DNA from: Cryptomeria japonica
Taxonomy: Eukaryota; Streptophyta; Pinopsida; Cupressales; Cupressaceae
DNA: 64,000 nucleotides
Direction of reading: 5' to 3'
Assembly (NCBI RefSeq): GCF_030272615.1
Contig: NC_081410.1
Location: 258,959,533 to 259,023,532 of the forward strand
Shown: positions 35,556 to 47,330 of the stretch, in pieces
Position numbering within the stretch: the first letter of the stretch is position 1
Layout: every line of letters begins with the position of its first letter
Notes under the pieces: model-generated
The model's database searches: none
Told to the model about the DNA's origin: nothing
What the model saw: the letters and a program-made list of their open reading frames with translations, nothing else
Position numbers and translations under genes: made by a program

Positions 35556-38500
35556 CTAAAAAATGTCTGTCAAAACCAAGTTAAGACCTTGCAAAAACTT
35601 TGTACTGTCAGAAATTATAGTCTCTATCTGCCGGATCATCCTGGTGAGATAATGCATTTGTTTCTCCAGTGATCTGTCACCTTGAATAGTTTCCTTAGAT
35701 AGCTCATTCCGATGTGTTAACAAATTATCCAATCTAGGACGAAGTTTTTTCTTTAACTCCCAGGTTTTCATCTTCAACCTTGCTTTTTCTCTTTCTAATT
35801 TCTCAATCTTCTCTTCATAAATAGCCATCTCTTGATCCAAAACTAATGTGAATTTCGAAGAACCAATCATATTGTCAGCAATGTCATCAATCTCTTTCTG
35901 CGTTTTCTTTATTTGCTCATCAATGTCTTTTGTTAGATGATGAGGTTTGCATGCTTCCCTGTACAGTTCCTTGTATTCCAAAATGGTGGAATTCAGTGCC
36001 GATAATAATGAATCAATCTATTATGTACAATCCTTTATTGTTTTGCCAAAGAATTCATCCTTCTCCTTATTAAATCTTTCCTAAATGGTCTCCTCATTTA
36101 TCTTATCTATAGTCTAAATGTTAGAAGAAATGAATTTGCACAATGTGTCCAATTTACCTATAGACCCAACAATGTGATCAACCTTGCATGTCGGTGCAAT
36201 CATCTACAAAATTGGTAAATAATTGTCAATAGCCTTAAATGCTAAGCCATTGCATTCTGTTATCTTCTTTATGGAATCTAATAATACATTAGTGACATTT
36301 GTCAGTTTGTAATCCATAGTAGAAGTACTGGGAGGAGTGCTAGGTTCTGCAATAATTTTCTTCTCTTCTCCAGATACCTGTTCAGTTACCTTAACCTCTT
36401 CTTTATCCACTTTATCTTCCTTATTTTCATTCTCATTCTTATTTTCTTTTGGTTTTGATTGTGTCTATTCTGGTCCTTTTTGTGCTTATGTTGGTATCTC
36501 AATATTTTATTGAATGTCAATAGTCTTGACTGGTGATTTAGACATCTCAACATTTATAGCTTCATATTTCTTTTCCTCTATAGTTTCCTTATCCAATACA
36601 ATATTGATGTCCTGAGTGTCAACATTCATTGTGAATAGAATGTTTGACTCGGGATCAACATCATCTTCTTTCACTTCCTCTGATATCTTTTCAGGCTCAT
36701 TTTGCATTTCTGTCGGTGCCTTTGCTACTACTAGTGGGGTGTCTTGTGTCGGTGGTGGTAAGTTGTCCTTAACTATGATGTCAGATACACTGCCAACCTT
36801 ACTCTTACCCTTATCTACTTTCTGATATACTTTGGTAAATGATTTATCAACTTTCTATCTATCTTTCTCTCCTTTCTTCTCTTTCTCAGCAAAGAGTATA
36901 TCCCACTTATCCATTGTTTCATCTACAATCTCTTTTACTCCGTTGGCTATGAGGCTTACTTGCTAGTGACCACTTGCAAAAATAGTCCTGTTAGCTTCAG
37001 ATATCAAATCATCAATTTCTTGCTTAGAATTAATAGGATGAACTGCTAACAATGCCTCAACCTTCAATTTCTTATCTAATTCTATAATAGACATTCTTTT
37101 TTCTTCAAGTCTCAAGTATAAATCATTAGGAAGAACATCTATAACTTCAACAAGAACCTTCTTATATATATCCAGATACAAAATTATACTTTCCTCAATA
37201 GTATCCTTATCTGAATCTTTAAAAGAATGATAAAACTTATTAACATTACCAAGATTGCCTTCTTGAGTTATTTCATTTATCATCTCTTCCGGTGAAAGAG
37301 AGTCAAGTTTGTTTTGTTCCAGTTGCTTCCTTAGTATGACTTTCTTCTTGGGATCACTGGGCTCTCTCATAGCCTGTTGTTTCTTTCTAAAAGTGTTCCT
37401 AATTTCTTCGGTGATGGAGCAGGTGCCGGTGAGGGTTTTATTTTCTTTCTGTCCACCCTTTTGAATTCAACAACCTTTTCATTGTCAGAATCGGATGAGG
37501 TAGCCATAGGAGAAATATGTGCTACCAGTTGTTGTTCTAATTTTCTTTCTTGTTCAGCAACACCTCTCATCAGATTAAGTTTCAACAATCCCTTCTTAAC
37601 AACTTCAACAAACTTTGAAGCATCTTTTATTACTTTGTCTCTTTTCTTCATCTTCTTTTGCATAGTAACATCACTCTCTATAGTTTCACCATTACCAAAG
37701 ATCTCTTTTTTCGGTTCCGGTGGAGCATCTAGAAGTATCTTGGCATAAGATTCTAAGATGTGTGAATCCACTTCATAACCCATCTCTGTTATCCAAATAG
37801 TTCTAGGTCTAACTGCCTCCATCCATAATTCATCTCTTTTAATCACAAAGCATATTTGTTTGTCATATTTGTCAACAATGCTTTGGGGAATCCTTTCCCT
37901 TTGTCTCATTTTTTCTTGAAAATCTTTGAAATACTCTTTTACCTATTTGTCACCATCTGAATCTATGCCAGTAATTTCCTCCTTAATTTGTTTTCCAACA
38001 AAAATATCATAGGCAAAGTCCTTGTGTCCAATACTGGGAATCTCCTTTGAGAAATATAGCATTAAGCATACAATCAAATTCCCAAACTTGAATGTTCCCT
38101 TCTTATCACCTTTAATTTTATCCAAATTTTCAAATAGTTCATCTTTCAGCCATTCACATATGTCAAATTTAGCATTATTCTTAATCATCTCATAGGCACT
38201 ATGAATGCATAAACTTGAAACAAAATTCAGCCTATTAGTATGAGCAACTTTGTATCCAATAACCATACTAGCATATTTAACATTATTATCGGTTATATCA
38301 CTTACCCTAAGTGATCTATTATGTGATGTTGCACCGGTTAAGTTCATAACCTTTTTGTTTGGAAATTTATTTTTCTTCTCAAGCCTAGTGCCGGTAGAAG
38401 GTAAACCAGTAATAGCCTTAATTGTTTCCTTAGTGATTTTGAAAACTGAATCTAGCCACAAAAATTCACCATGAACTCTGCTAAGAACATAACGAACAAT

Positions 38501-38833
38501 CTCATCTGAAAATTCGAGCATGTGAAGGATGTCAATGAACCCTAAATCTTCAACAACCTTGTGTTCAGATTTGACTATACCTTGTTTGTCAGTGATAACA
38601 TTCATGAACATGTTCTGTAAATCCTTGGACTCTAAATCTTCAATGTTACAGTGAATGTATGCCCTAGGGTCTTCAGCAAATGCAACTCCCTTAGGAATTT
38701 TTGAAAATGCACCAATGGAGTCATCCAACTTTTCTATCTTAGGGATGATCTTAAAGATAGGTCTAGGACACCTAATATTTTCCACAATAGTAGGGTTTGC
38801 AATGAATTCAGGAACAGAGGATGAAGAAGCCAT
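35556..38833 (-). pseudogene. Element B ORF2, ~1,090-codon protein of unknown function
   Basis: Starts at ATG 38833 (MASSSSVPEFIANPTI), about 315 bp after the ORF1 stop. One frame runs to about 37,375, with a TAG near 37,943 where A keeps a Trp codon, then shifts once and continues to 35,556. N-terminal half (about residues 1-350): RYVLSRVHGEFLWLDSVFKI, then TKETIKAITGLPSTG, SLCIHSAYEMIKN and FKFGNLIVCLMLYFSKE, globular and partly hydrophobic. Middle: REPSDPKKKVILRKQLEQNK and an acidic Lys/Glu linker with Thr/Pro/Ser runs. C terminus (35981-35556): strong coiled coil. No catalytic motif, signal peptide or clear membrane span is seen. Conservation with A implies past selection. Confidence 0.8.
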
Positions 38834-39148
38834 TTCGTAAGATAAATACCTTTGATTGTCGAATGCAAGTGAAAACCTTGGATGCCCTGAAAGACCTTTG
38901 CTACTTCGCTTCTTGAATCCTGATGCTCAAATTTTGTACTCTTTGAATGCTTGAATTCTTTGCTAAGTCAAAATGAGAAATTCAAGTGCTTTATAACCAA
39001 AAAGTTAACTTACAACCGCATTAAATGCTTCGTCAGTGAAGTGAATACTCAACATATGTGCCGCTAAAGAAGAAATATGACTTCTTACCACCAACTGAGG
39101 GTAAATGCATGATCTTCAATTAGTTTCCTTACCCCTAAGGATTATTCC

Positions 39149-40309
39149 TTAGTTAGATGAAGAATCTCCTATCGGTGCAGGATTGCTTTGTTCTGCCAGT
39201 GCAGAGACAGATTCATCATTCCTATGATCTCTCTTATTGACCCATTGTTTAGTGACTTCTTTTTTGATTTCATTCACCTTTTCCTTTCCTTTGTCATTAG
39301 ATCCTTTGTTGTTCATTGGTACAATCTTACTTCTGCAAAATCTTGCAATATGCCCAATCTTGTTACATGCATAACAGGTTACATTATTTCTTTGAATATC
39401 TTTTCCATAATCTTGACTGGTTTGAGTTCTTTATTGATTAGATAGATGTCCAAATCTACCACAAGCATAGCATTTTACATTCATTCTACAATTGTCTCAG
39501 TTATGACCATTTTTATTGCATTTGGAACATTGACCGGTGGGTAAGTTTGTATTCTGATTATTCCTAAATCTGCACTGATTTTCTCTATGACCAAATTTGT
39601 TGCAATTCAAACATTTACCATTGAATTTATAAGCATTAAGTTTCCTTACTAGTTTGTTGTGATCATGATTGTTTGCAGTTTCAGAACTTTCTCCATGTTC
39701 AAATCCAAGTCCAACTGTTTCTCCATTAGGTTTTTGACTTTTCAGCATATCATCAAGCTTGTCTAAACTCTTCTTGAATTTGTCTTTGTATTCATTTGGA
39801 GTGACCAACTCACTTTCCAAAGTACTAACTTGTCTCATAAGTTCCTCTTTGTCATGTTGCATGTGAATCAAATCTATTTTAAGCATATCATTTTCATAAC
39901 TAAGCCTTAGAGATTCATTTGGTCTTTCATTAAGTCTTCTGGCCAAATCTTCCTCATTCTTCTTTCTATCTTCAATATCCTTACATAGTCTCATGGTTAA
40001 ATCTTGCATCTCATTCCTCATATTGTTGTTCTCTTGTCTCAGTTTCTCTACAATATCTCTGAGAGTTTCCTTTTCTTCATCATCTTGGTTTTGCAGTTGT
40101 AGATGTAATTTTTTTCTCTTATTCTTTGCTATGACTAGGTTTTCTTGAAGTGCTTTGATGAATTCCCTAGCAGAACTGAGTTCATCTTCTAGTTTGATAT
40201 TCTTTAATTTTTCTACATCAAAATCTTCAAGAGCTCCTTCCGACTGTTGTCTCAAACTTTCTATCGGTACCGGTTTCAGAATCTTCCTCAAGCCATTAGG
40301 ATTCTGCAA
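39149..40309 (-). pseudogene. Element B ORF1, gag-like coiled-coil and zinc-knuckle protein
   Basis: The frame is open from the primer site itself. No early ATG is visible, so the start is uncertain (40309 is a TTG). About 220 residues of coiled coil (LKNIKLEDELSSAREFIKAL, DEEKETLRDIVEKLRQ) precede four knuckles: CLNCNKFGHRENQC, CSKCNKNGHN (its last Cys lies past a stop near 39,497), CYACGRFGH (39445-39472) and CYACNKIGHIARFC (about 39,333-39,376). It ends GDSSSN at 39,149, like the DDISSSN end of A. It would bind RNA as a nucleocapsid. The usual copia capsid domain is missing. Confidence 0.78.
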
Positions 40310-40319
40310 ATAGAGGACA

Positions 40320-40333
40320 AGGCTCTGATACCA
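40320..40333 (-). other. Element B primer binding site
   Basis: TGGTATCAGAGCC on the minus strand, two bases inside the 5' LTR, is a perfect match to the initiator-Met tRNA 3' end complement used by many copia elements. Confidence 0.88.
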
Positions 40334-40335
40334 AT

Positions 40336-41222
40336 TGTTAGATACTTGGTTAGTCCCAAAGACACTGAGAGGGGGGAGGTGAATCGGTTTCTACAGGTGG
40401 ATGAAATATTTAAACTTATTTTCAACTTTACAACCCAAATTAATATACAGGTAAGCAGATAATAATGCAATAAAGAAAAAAAAGAATGAGCATCAATGCA
40501 CACCATAACATACATATTTTTGGTGAGGAAACCTGGTAAGGGAAAAACCTCAGTGGTATTTATGACCCACAATATTTACTCATTGGCCAATATGAATAAA
40601 TATTACTTAGTACAATAGGGGCCTGCACATGCAGGAAGGCCAACTGCCTAGAGCTCACTTCTCAACACAAAACGGAGTCCCACTGACTACACAATTGGAT
40701 GGTTAAATCCAATAACAATGTACTGCTTCAAATTAGCATCTGCAATGCTAGATTTAGTACTTGTTTAAGCTATGTTTGATAGCTCTTCCAAAAACTTGCT
40801 TTGTTCTGCTCTTCTCTTATTCGCTCCTAAGATAAATACATCAAAATGCATATACAATTATTTGCTAACATAACCTATCACATATTACCGCTTCCTTACA
40901 TTACATATCATATTCCCATTATCTATTCAAATGACCTACAAGACCTCATACATATATGAGTCTTTACAATAAATCATGTTGGCCATACAAATATAATATT
41001 ACATCAATAAATTTTGCATAAACAATATTATTTCCAAGTTGGCTTGGACTGTCGGTATAATCTGTTGTCGGTGTAACTGGATGTCGGTGTGAACAAACCT
41101 TGTAGTGACTGTTGGTACTAGTAGGTGAAGTCTATTTCCGGTAGAACTTGTGAACCCGGTTACCAGTTGGTTGCCATCAATCACAACATCAACCATTCTC
41201 ATCTGAGTGTATAATGCCAACA
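40336..41222 (-). repeat. Element B, 5' LTR (right copy)
   Basis: This 887-bp copy starts TGTTAGATACTTGG and ends ATGCCAACA. It differs from the left copy by scattered substitutions and small indels. It contains the same two shared patches at about 40,365-40,388 and 40,520-40,560. Confidence 0.9.
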
Positions 41223-41443
41223 AAAACTTCAATCACCTAGATCTCATAGGAACACTTGTATATATAAACTAGATTAACTAGAAGCTTATTTTCCTTTAAA
41301 TTGTTTTGATTCTCCAACTCATAAGAGAATGCAAGAGAAGAGAATACTTATGTTTAAAGAAAAATATTAGCTATCTAATAGTTTCAAATCTCTAAAATTT
41401 AAAAAAGCAATGAGTTATACCAAACAACACAACTTTCATACCA
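41223..41443 (-). other. X1 leader, proximal part, with primer site at 41432-41443
   Basis: This begins with the second AAAAC of the B insertion and aligns with 58236-58470 of X2. Adjacent to the LTR the minus strand reads TGGTATGAAAG, a decayed form of the X2 primer site TGGTTTCAGAG. Confidence 0.7.
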
Positions 41444-42064
41444 TGTTATATTCTTCAAGAAGCGAAAACCAAACTAGGATTTGATGTTGGTCGTAGATCA
41501 CATGAAACTCCAAGAAACAAATCATCAAAGATTAAAATAGTTGAATGAAGAGAAATTTGAAATGATAGAAAATAGAGACAAGATGATTTTGAGAAAAATC
41601 TCACTAAGCTATACCGAACTAGGGAAGGTGAGAGTATAATGTTTATTATATAGAAAAATAATAGCATATACATCCAAGAGGTATATTAACTCCCACTCTC
41701 CATAAAATGTGGAAGGTTTTACCTACTTGGTAAATGACAAAATATGTGGCATAACCTCCTTACATGAAGATAAGGAAGGAGTTGAGAAAGATGGCACATA
41801 AAGGCAAAAGAGGTTGAGAAACCCAACTACCCCATAACCCACTTAGGAAATGAAAAAGTAGTGGTTATGTGAGGTGGCACAACAAGCCAACAGAGGGTGT
41901 GTAACTCAACTACCCATGTGAGATGGGAGTTACACATGTAGCTGAAGTATTTCACCACATGTCCTCGTATTAACCACTTCTAATAATCTAAGCACACTTA
42001 AATAATAGGTGTAAGAAAATAAATACACTATAACATAAGGAAAAATAAAAAACCTACACTAATA
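41444..42064 (-). repeat. LTR shared by X1 (as 5') and X2 (as 3')
   Basis: About 621 bp, closely matching 58471-59093. The left end TGTTATATTC abuts the X1 leader and primer site. The right end CTAATA abuts the X2 3' untranslated region. Both flanks are element-internal, so no target duplication is possible, and one LTR serves two units. Confidence 0.8.
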
Positions 42065-42259
42065 TGCCCTTAAGTGTAGCTTAGGTGGGTGAAAATATGG
42101 GTCCCAATAAAAAAGGTCATTTTAGGTGCTCATATACATAGATATTCTCCCCAAGTGAAGAAGCCCCTCCATAAGAGATAAATCCCCCTTCCCCCCCAAA
42201 TATAGAGAAAAATATCCAACCTCCCTAAAGTAGAGAGATAATGAAGAACTAAGAAGCAC

Positions 42260-42583
42260 CTCCTGAAGTAGATAGACACCTGTCATATCCCAAGAAAAGC
42301 TTGCAAATGAAAGAACTTGCTTTGAATGAAGGGTTTAGTGAAGATGTACGCAATCTACTCTTATGTAGAACAATTCTTAAGATCAATGGTGCCTTCCTAA
42401 ATTAGCTCTTGAATTTAATGCATATGTATCTCAATGTGTTTCATCCTTTGGTGATGATTTGGATTTCCTAAGATCTGTATAACACTCTGATTATCACAAA
42501 AAATGATTTTAGAATTTTTGACCAAGATACCAAACTCAATGAGAATATTCTAAAGCCAAATAGCATTAGTGGTGGCATTAACT
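42260..42583 (-). pseudogene. X2 RNase H, C-terminal part
   Basis: The minus-strand reading gives AIWLQNILIEFGILVKNSKI, DNQSVIQILGNPNHHQRMKH and a decayed FTKPF, the usual end of copia RNase H and of the polyprotein. The domain is cut at 42583 by element D and resumes at 45003. Confidence 0.8.
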
Positions 42584-45002
42584 TGTTGGAATTGGGTTTT
42601 CATTGATGTCAACCAGTATGGGATGACTACCGGTATGAGAGATGTATGTGCAACACTGTCAAGGAGGAGTACAGGTTGAGATATCTTGGATATCACCTTG
42701 TGTTGCAGAACATCGGTAAGGTAAGGAAGATGACCTCATGATTCACCAATACACAAGTTAGTTCCTGAACTGTGTGGATGAGATGGTAAGGTGATCAATA
42801 TTGGTACACTATATCACCGGTAAGGAAAGTATGTCAACTGGTAAGTGATGTGTTGACATGGGGAAGTCAAATCAACCAAGTGAGTGGTTGTCTGCCTACA
42901 AAGGTCATGACCAGTGTATAAGCAGGATGAGCAAGGTGCTTGGATGTTGTTTGTGATTAAGAGGAAGAATGTTACCTAAATCACATCAACACTAAAGGAG
43001 AAGAATGAATAGATCACATGAATGTTGTAAGGCTGCAGGACAATAGGACTCCCACCTGATGAAGATGTAGTCATCATGACAAGCAATGATTAACAATGAA
43101 TGTGCCCACACCAGATCGCATGCACCTATTTGAAGATATGTTGCACAAACAGGGAATTCACATGAGTACACTACAGGATGTAGAAGACAAGGTGCCACTC
43201 CACTTGTAAATGGAACTTATCTCCTATCATACATTGTGTGCATCATAGTTTTGTGAGATAAGGAAGTTGAGGGAATGCCTTAAGTGCATGAGATCAAGGT
43301 TATGCACTAGAATGATAGAAAAGGCATGTTGAGATGCTGGTATAGAAGAAGAGTGATGTGTTTGTCATCTTGACAAACTGGTTGTGATATGTTCTGAGCT
43401 AATCAAGAAGAAGGCAAGGTTGAGCAGATGCAAACAGAGGAATGTGGCCTAACTGAAGATGGTTTCTGGTGAAGGTTGATGACAGAGTGTCATCAAGAGT
43501 GTTTACCGGTATGAAAGTCAACCAATAATATGGACAAGGTGTAGATGAAGAAGACTCCCCATCTAATGAAGATGTACATAAGGGATATTAGCAAGAGTGT
43601 TGACCAACTCCACTGGAATAGAAGCAGAGTGCAAGGTTGATGGAAGATCAGGTTGAGGGTTTAACCGACAGGGTTAGTAAACTGAGTGTTTGGTCAGTGA
43701 TCCTTTCTAGACTGACATGAAGATCCAAGCTGGTAGATGGCTGGCATGGATGCCACTTGGAGTCAAGGTGGTGAACCTGCATTTGGACGAAGATGGAATG
43801 TACACCAATGGGGTAGTTGCAGGGTTGGTCGACATTGATGGAAGATCCCACAATTCATGGGATGTGTTGTACTATCCTTGCAAAGGTTTGCGGCTTGAGT
43901 TATGGAGGACAACTATGAGCCAGCTAAGAGTGATTGACAAGATCAAGGCAATTGAAGGAAACAACAAGATAGAACTTGGTATTCGACAAAGAGATCAGTC
44001 GATAAGGAAAACACAGATCGCTAGATATAGAAGGCATGAACAAGAAGGTGTGATAATGGCAAAGGTGTACAATTGGCTGTCAAGAAGATTAGATTGGGAA
44101 ATATCTGATTGGATTTGTTTTTCCTCAAGGGTGATGAGGAAACCCTAACCGCCTGGAAATTGAATTGGCTTTTGGCAGGAAAACCAGTCTATAAATATGA
44201 AGGCCAAAGACAGTTAAAATGTTGTTGAATAGAAGAAATATATTGTGCTATTGTGAAGTGATTAAGTATTAATTCTGAATGTGAGAGAAAATCATCCAAG
44301 TGCTCAAAGAGTATCTGAGAAAAGAGGGAGAGTGAAGAGCAGAACCAGTAGTGGTTATACCGGCAGAGCAAAAGTGAAGAGAGCTACAAAGAAGGCATAC
44401 AGTGGACTGGTAGAGTTTAGCATAGGTAAAGTGCAGAGCAGTGAGGAGGAGATCCTATAGAGAAGAAGAGTAGAAGAGGTGTACTGGTAGGGTTTTCCAA
44501 TAGTAGAGCAACAGGTGAAAGAAATAGAAGAGTGAGTTGGTGGAGCAGAGAAGGTATCTCACCAACAGAGTAAGGTATATGAAATGGTTACAAGATTCAC
44601 TTGTAACAAGACAACTACTTTTTTAATTGATGTTTTTATTGTGAACATTGATTTGTAGCTCGGTGTAGGGGTTGTAGCTCCTTTGGTTTGTAGCCCATAA
44701 ACAAGTTAGGGGTTGGTGCCCAAAATATTGTAACAGAGTTTTCATTGTGAGGATGGACTAGAGTAGTAGTCTCCAGCAGCATTGCTCACTGAGGTTTTTC
44801 CCATCTTGGGTTTTCCTCGTACATATTGGTGTTATGTGTTGTCCCTTGTGTGATTGCATTTGTGTTGGTCTCCCCACTAACCAATAAGTCTATATCAAGT
44901 TAGATCTATTAATCGGTATGATCACATAGGATAACTAAAGGGAAAAGTTTGAAAACCACTGATTCACCCCCTCCCCCTCTCAGTGGTGCATTGTGTATAA
45001 CA
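42584..45002 (+). mobile_element. Element D: solo LTR, 2.4 kb
   Basis: It starts TGTTGGAATT and ends GTATAACA, with perfect TAACT duplications at 42579-42583 and 45003-45007. There is one TATA box, CTATAAATATG near 44,190, and no coding content, so it is best read as a solo LTR in plus orientation. The last 220 bp contain CACTGAGGTTTTTCCCATC with GGGTTTTCCTCG, then CTGATTCACCCCC with CTCTCAG. Both motifs are shared with the LTR ends of A and B. The open frame at 43717-44148 has no recognisable content. Confidence 0.85.
44188..44198 (+). promoter_or_regulatory. TATA box of element D LTR
   Basis: GTCTATAAATATG is the only canonical TATA box in the unit. It places the U3/R border about 800 bp from the LTR end. 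Confidence 0.55.
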
Positions 45003-45260
45003 TAACTACCCCACAATACTCATCCTCTATTGATGAAAGATAAATTTTTGAATACTTCTTTCTCAACCAACAAACTGGATTGGAACCGAGTGAGAAGAAG
45101 TATCCTAAAGTACACTTATGACCTTGAGAATCATCTGCCCAATCAAAATCTGTATATCCCATCAAGTGAATATCAATGTCTACTACATACCGAATTTCAT
45201 AATTTTGAGTATGTTGAATGTAGTGGAGGATCTGCTTAGTTTCTTTACAATTCAACTCAT
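45003..45260 (-). pseudogene. X2 RNase H, N-terminal part
   Basis: The minus-strand reading is ILHYIQHTQNYEIRYV, then GYTDFDWADDSQGHKCTLGY, SNPVCWLRKKYSKIYLSS and EDEYCGVV. The active-site Asp of the YTDFDWA motif and the Glu of the EDEY motif are present. It continues across D at 42583. Confidence 0.85.
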
Positions 45261-46110
45261 GTGAGTCCTACATGAATCTAGAGATAATGCCCACAACATA
45301 TGAAATGTCAAGTCTCGTATGACTCAAGTAGATGAGACTCCCAGCAAGTTGTTTCTATAGAGTGCCATTAGCCAAGGGTGAAGATCACTTAGCCTAAACT
45401 TTGACCGTTGACAAAAATGGAGTCAGTGTGAGCTTACAATTTTCCATGCAAAATTTAGAGAGCATATCAAGTGCATACTTTGGTTGTCAAAGGAAGATGT
45501 ATGAATATGATTGAGTGATCTCAATCCCCAAGAAGTAATGCAAAATACTTAAGTTTGACATCAAAAATCTATCATGTAGAGCGATTTTGATTTCCTTGAT
45601 GGTGGATAATTGATTCTTAGTGATCAACATGTCATCAACATACAAAACCAAAAATATGAGTGTCATCTTGTTGTAGAATGTATATTCGGATCCATATGGC
45701 ATTGAGTGAACCAATTGTTTGAAGGAATAAGTCCATCTTGGCATACCAAGCTTGAGGATCTTGTTTGAGGCCATAGAGAGACTCTTGAAGTTGACACACA
45801 AGTGAGGGATCCTAAACAAATCCATCTGGTTGATCCATGTAGATATCCACTTGTAGGTCATCATGAATAAAGGAAACTTTCACATCCATCTCATGAACTT
45901 CCCAATGATGGGCTGCAACTATATCAAGGATAATTCGAATGGAATGCATCTTAGCAATTGGTGCAAAAGTCTCAAAGTAGTCAATCCTAGGAACTTGGGA
46001 GAATCCTTTTGTGACCAAGTGAACCTTATACATATCAAGTCACCCATTTGCTACAAATTTTGTTTGATAGATCCACTTGCATAAAAAAAAAAATCTTCCT
46101 TTAGGAAGAG
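45261..46110 (-). pseudogene. X2 reverse transcriptase
   Basis: Motifs in order on the minus strand: KWIYQTKFVANG, YKVHLVTKGFSQVPRIDYFE, TFAPIAKMHSIRIILDIVAA, MDVKVSFIHDDLQVDIYMDQ, then after a frame change the LYVDDMLITKN active site at about 45,625 and MSNLSILHYFLGIEI. This is a standard copia RT with the YVDD core, broken by a frameshift near 45,830 and stops further downstream. Confidence 0.88.
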
Positions 46111-47330
46111 GGACTAAATCCCATGTGTGATTAATTTCTAAGGAATTTAACTTTTCCTGCATTGCATCATCCCACTCAAGAATATCTAAAGTTTCTCAAA
46201 AAGACTATGGATTAGAAGCTGAAGCAATGAAGATATGTGGAGCATGTTGAAATTGTGACCATGTTCTTCTTGTATCTATTGGATCACCTAGCCAATCAAC
46301 TACTAACTCAAATGGTTGTTGAGACCAAAGAGGTACCGAGGTTGGAGAGTCTGGGGGGGAATCGTAAACTTGTAAATGATGAATATGAGAGTAATATGAA
46401 TCCTCCTCATCACTGTCACCATTTGAAGTGGAGGAAGAAGACTACTCATCATGATTAGGAGGATTTAAATCATCTAAAGAACTATCATCATGATGTAATG
46501 TCTCCAATGTGATGGTGGATAGAGAAGTGGTACAAGAAGAACTAGAAGAACTATCCTCAAAACAAACACTCCTCTCAATGAAAAAATCATGAGTGGTTGG
46601 ATGGAGAATTCTATACCCTTTCACATCATCTAGATACTTAAAATATATGTAAGGCTTTCTCTATGGATCCATAGCCTTACATTTCTCTATTGGAATGTGG
46701 GCCCATGCAAGATAGCCAAACACTATGAAGTGCTTATCTGTGGGTTTTTGACTAGTCTAGGTTTGAAAAGGAGTTATACCCTTCACAACTTTGTAAGAAA
46801 CTAAGTTCTTGGTGTAACACACATTGTTGACAATCTTTGCCCAGTATCGAGGTGCCAAAGACTTTGAGTGAATCATACAATTGGCCATCTCCTTCAAGGA
46901 CTTGTTCTTACATTCTATGACACCATTCTATCAATGACTATATGGAACTGTATGTTGCATGTTATACCTTTTGAAGCACACAATTGTTCAAATTAATTAT
47001 TAACATATTCACCCCCATTATCTGTACATAGAATCTTGATGAAATTCCTAGATTGTTTCTCTACAAAAGATTTGAAATTTGGAAAATTCTCAAAGACCAC
47101 AGACTTTTGTTTGAGAAATTAAACCCATGTATATCTTAAAAAATCATAAATAAATGTCAAGACAAGATCTACTGAAAGATGGTTGTGCAAATGGTCCCAC
47201 CAAATCATTGTTTACCAACTTAGTCAGTTGTATAGCTCTCCATACTTTTCCTTTATCATAATTCTTCTCAGGATGCTTGTATAAAGAATTAATCCTTGGC
47301 AAACTACATCAAAAAATTGAATAGAGGGAA
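46111..47330 (-). pseudogene. X2 integrase and IN-RT linker
   Basis: The reading includes DKGKVWRAIQL and a decayed catalytic core. The second catalytic region survives only as HQDSMYR followed by stops. The linker (46624-46442) has YRILHPTTHDFFIERSVCFE and a Ser run, which matches X3 at 61363-61142. Too many stops remain for function. Confidence 0.75.

Larger units (their letters stand above)
34459..41222 (-). mobile_element. Element B: non-autonomous copia-like LTR retrotransposon, relative of A
   Basis: Seen: LTRs at 34459-35335 and 40336-41222, a perfect AAAAC duplication at 34454-34458 and 41223-41227, a TGGTATCAGAGCC primer site and a GAAGGGGGAGAT polypurine tract. The 5-kb interior holds only ORF1 (39149-40309) and ORF2 (35556-38833), both minus strand and homologous in order to those of A. 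The site is confirmed by the uninterrupted X2 leader. Inferred: like A it must be mobilised by another element's enzymes. It is better preserved than A. ORF2 has one main frameshift and a modest number of stops. Confidence 0.9.
32150..42064 (-). mobile_element. Copia element X1, 3'-truncated; 5' LTR shared with X2
   Basis: Read on the minus strand: LTR (42064-41444), primer site, leader (41443 to 33652, with element B inserted), gag from 33651, protease at about 32,650-32,410, then an abrupt end near 32,150 where similarity to X2 and X3 stops. Integrase, RT and RNase H are absent. The break may be a deletion or a later insertion of the unit to the left. The LTR also serves as the 3' LTR of X2. 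Confidence 0.75.

Noticed and set aside
43717-44148. 143-codon ORF in D
   Set aside because: It lies inside U3 of a solo LTR upstream of the TATA box and has no recognisable content.
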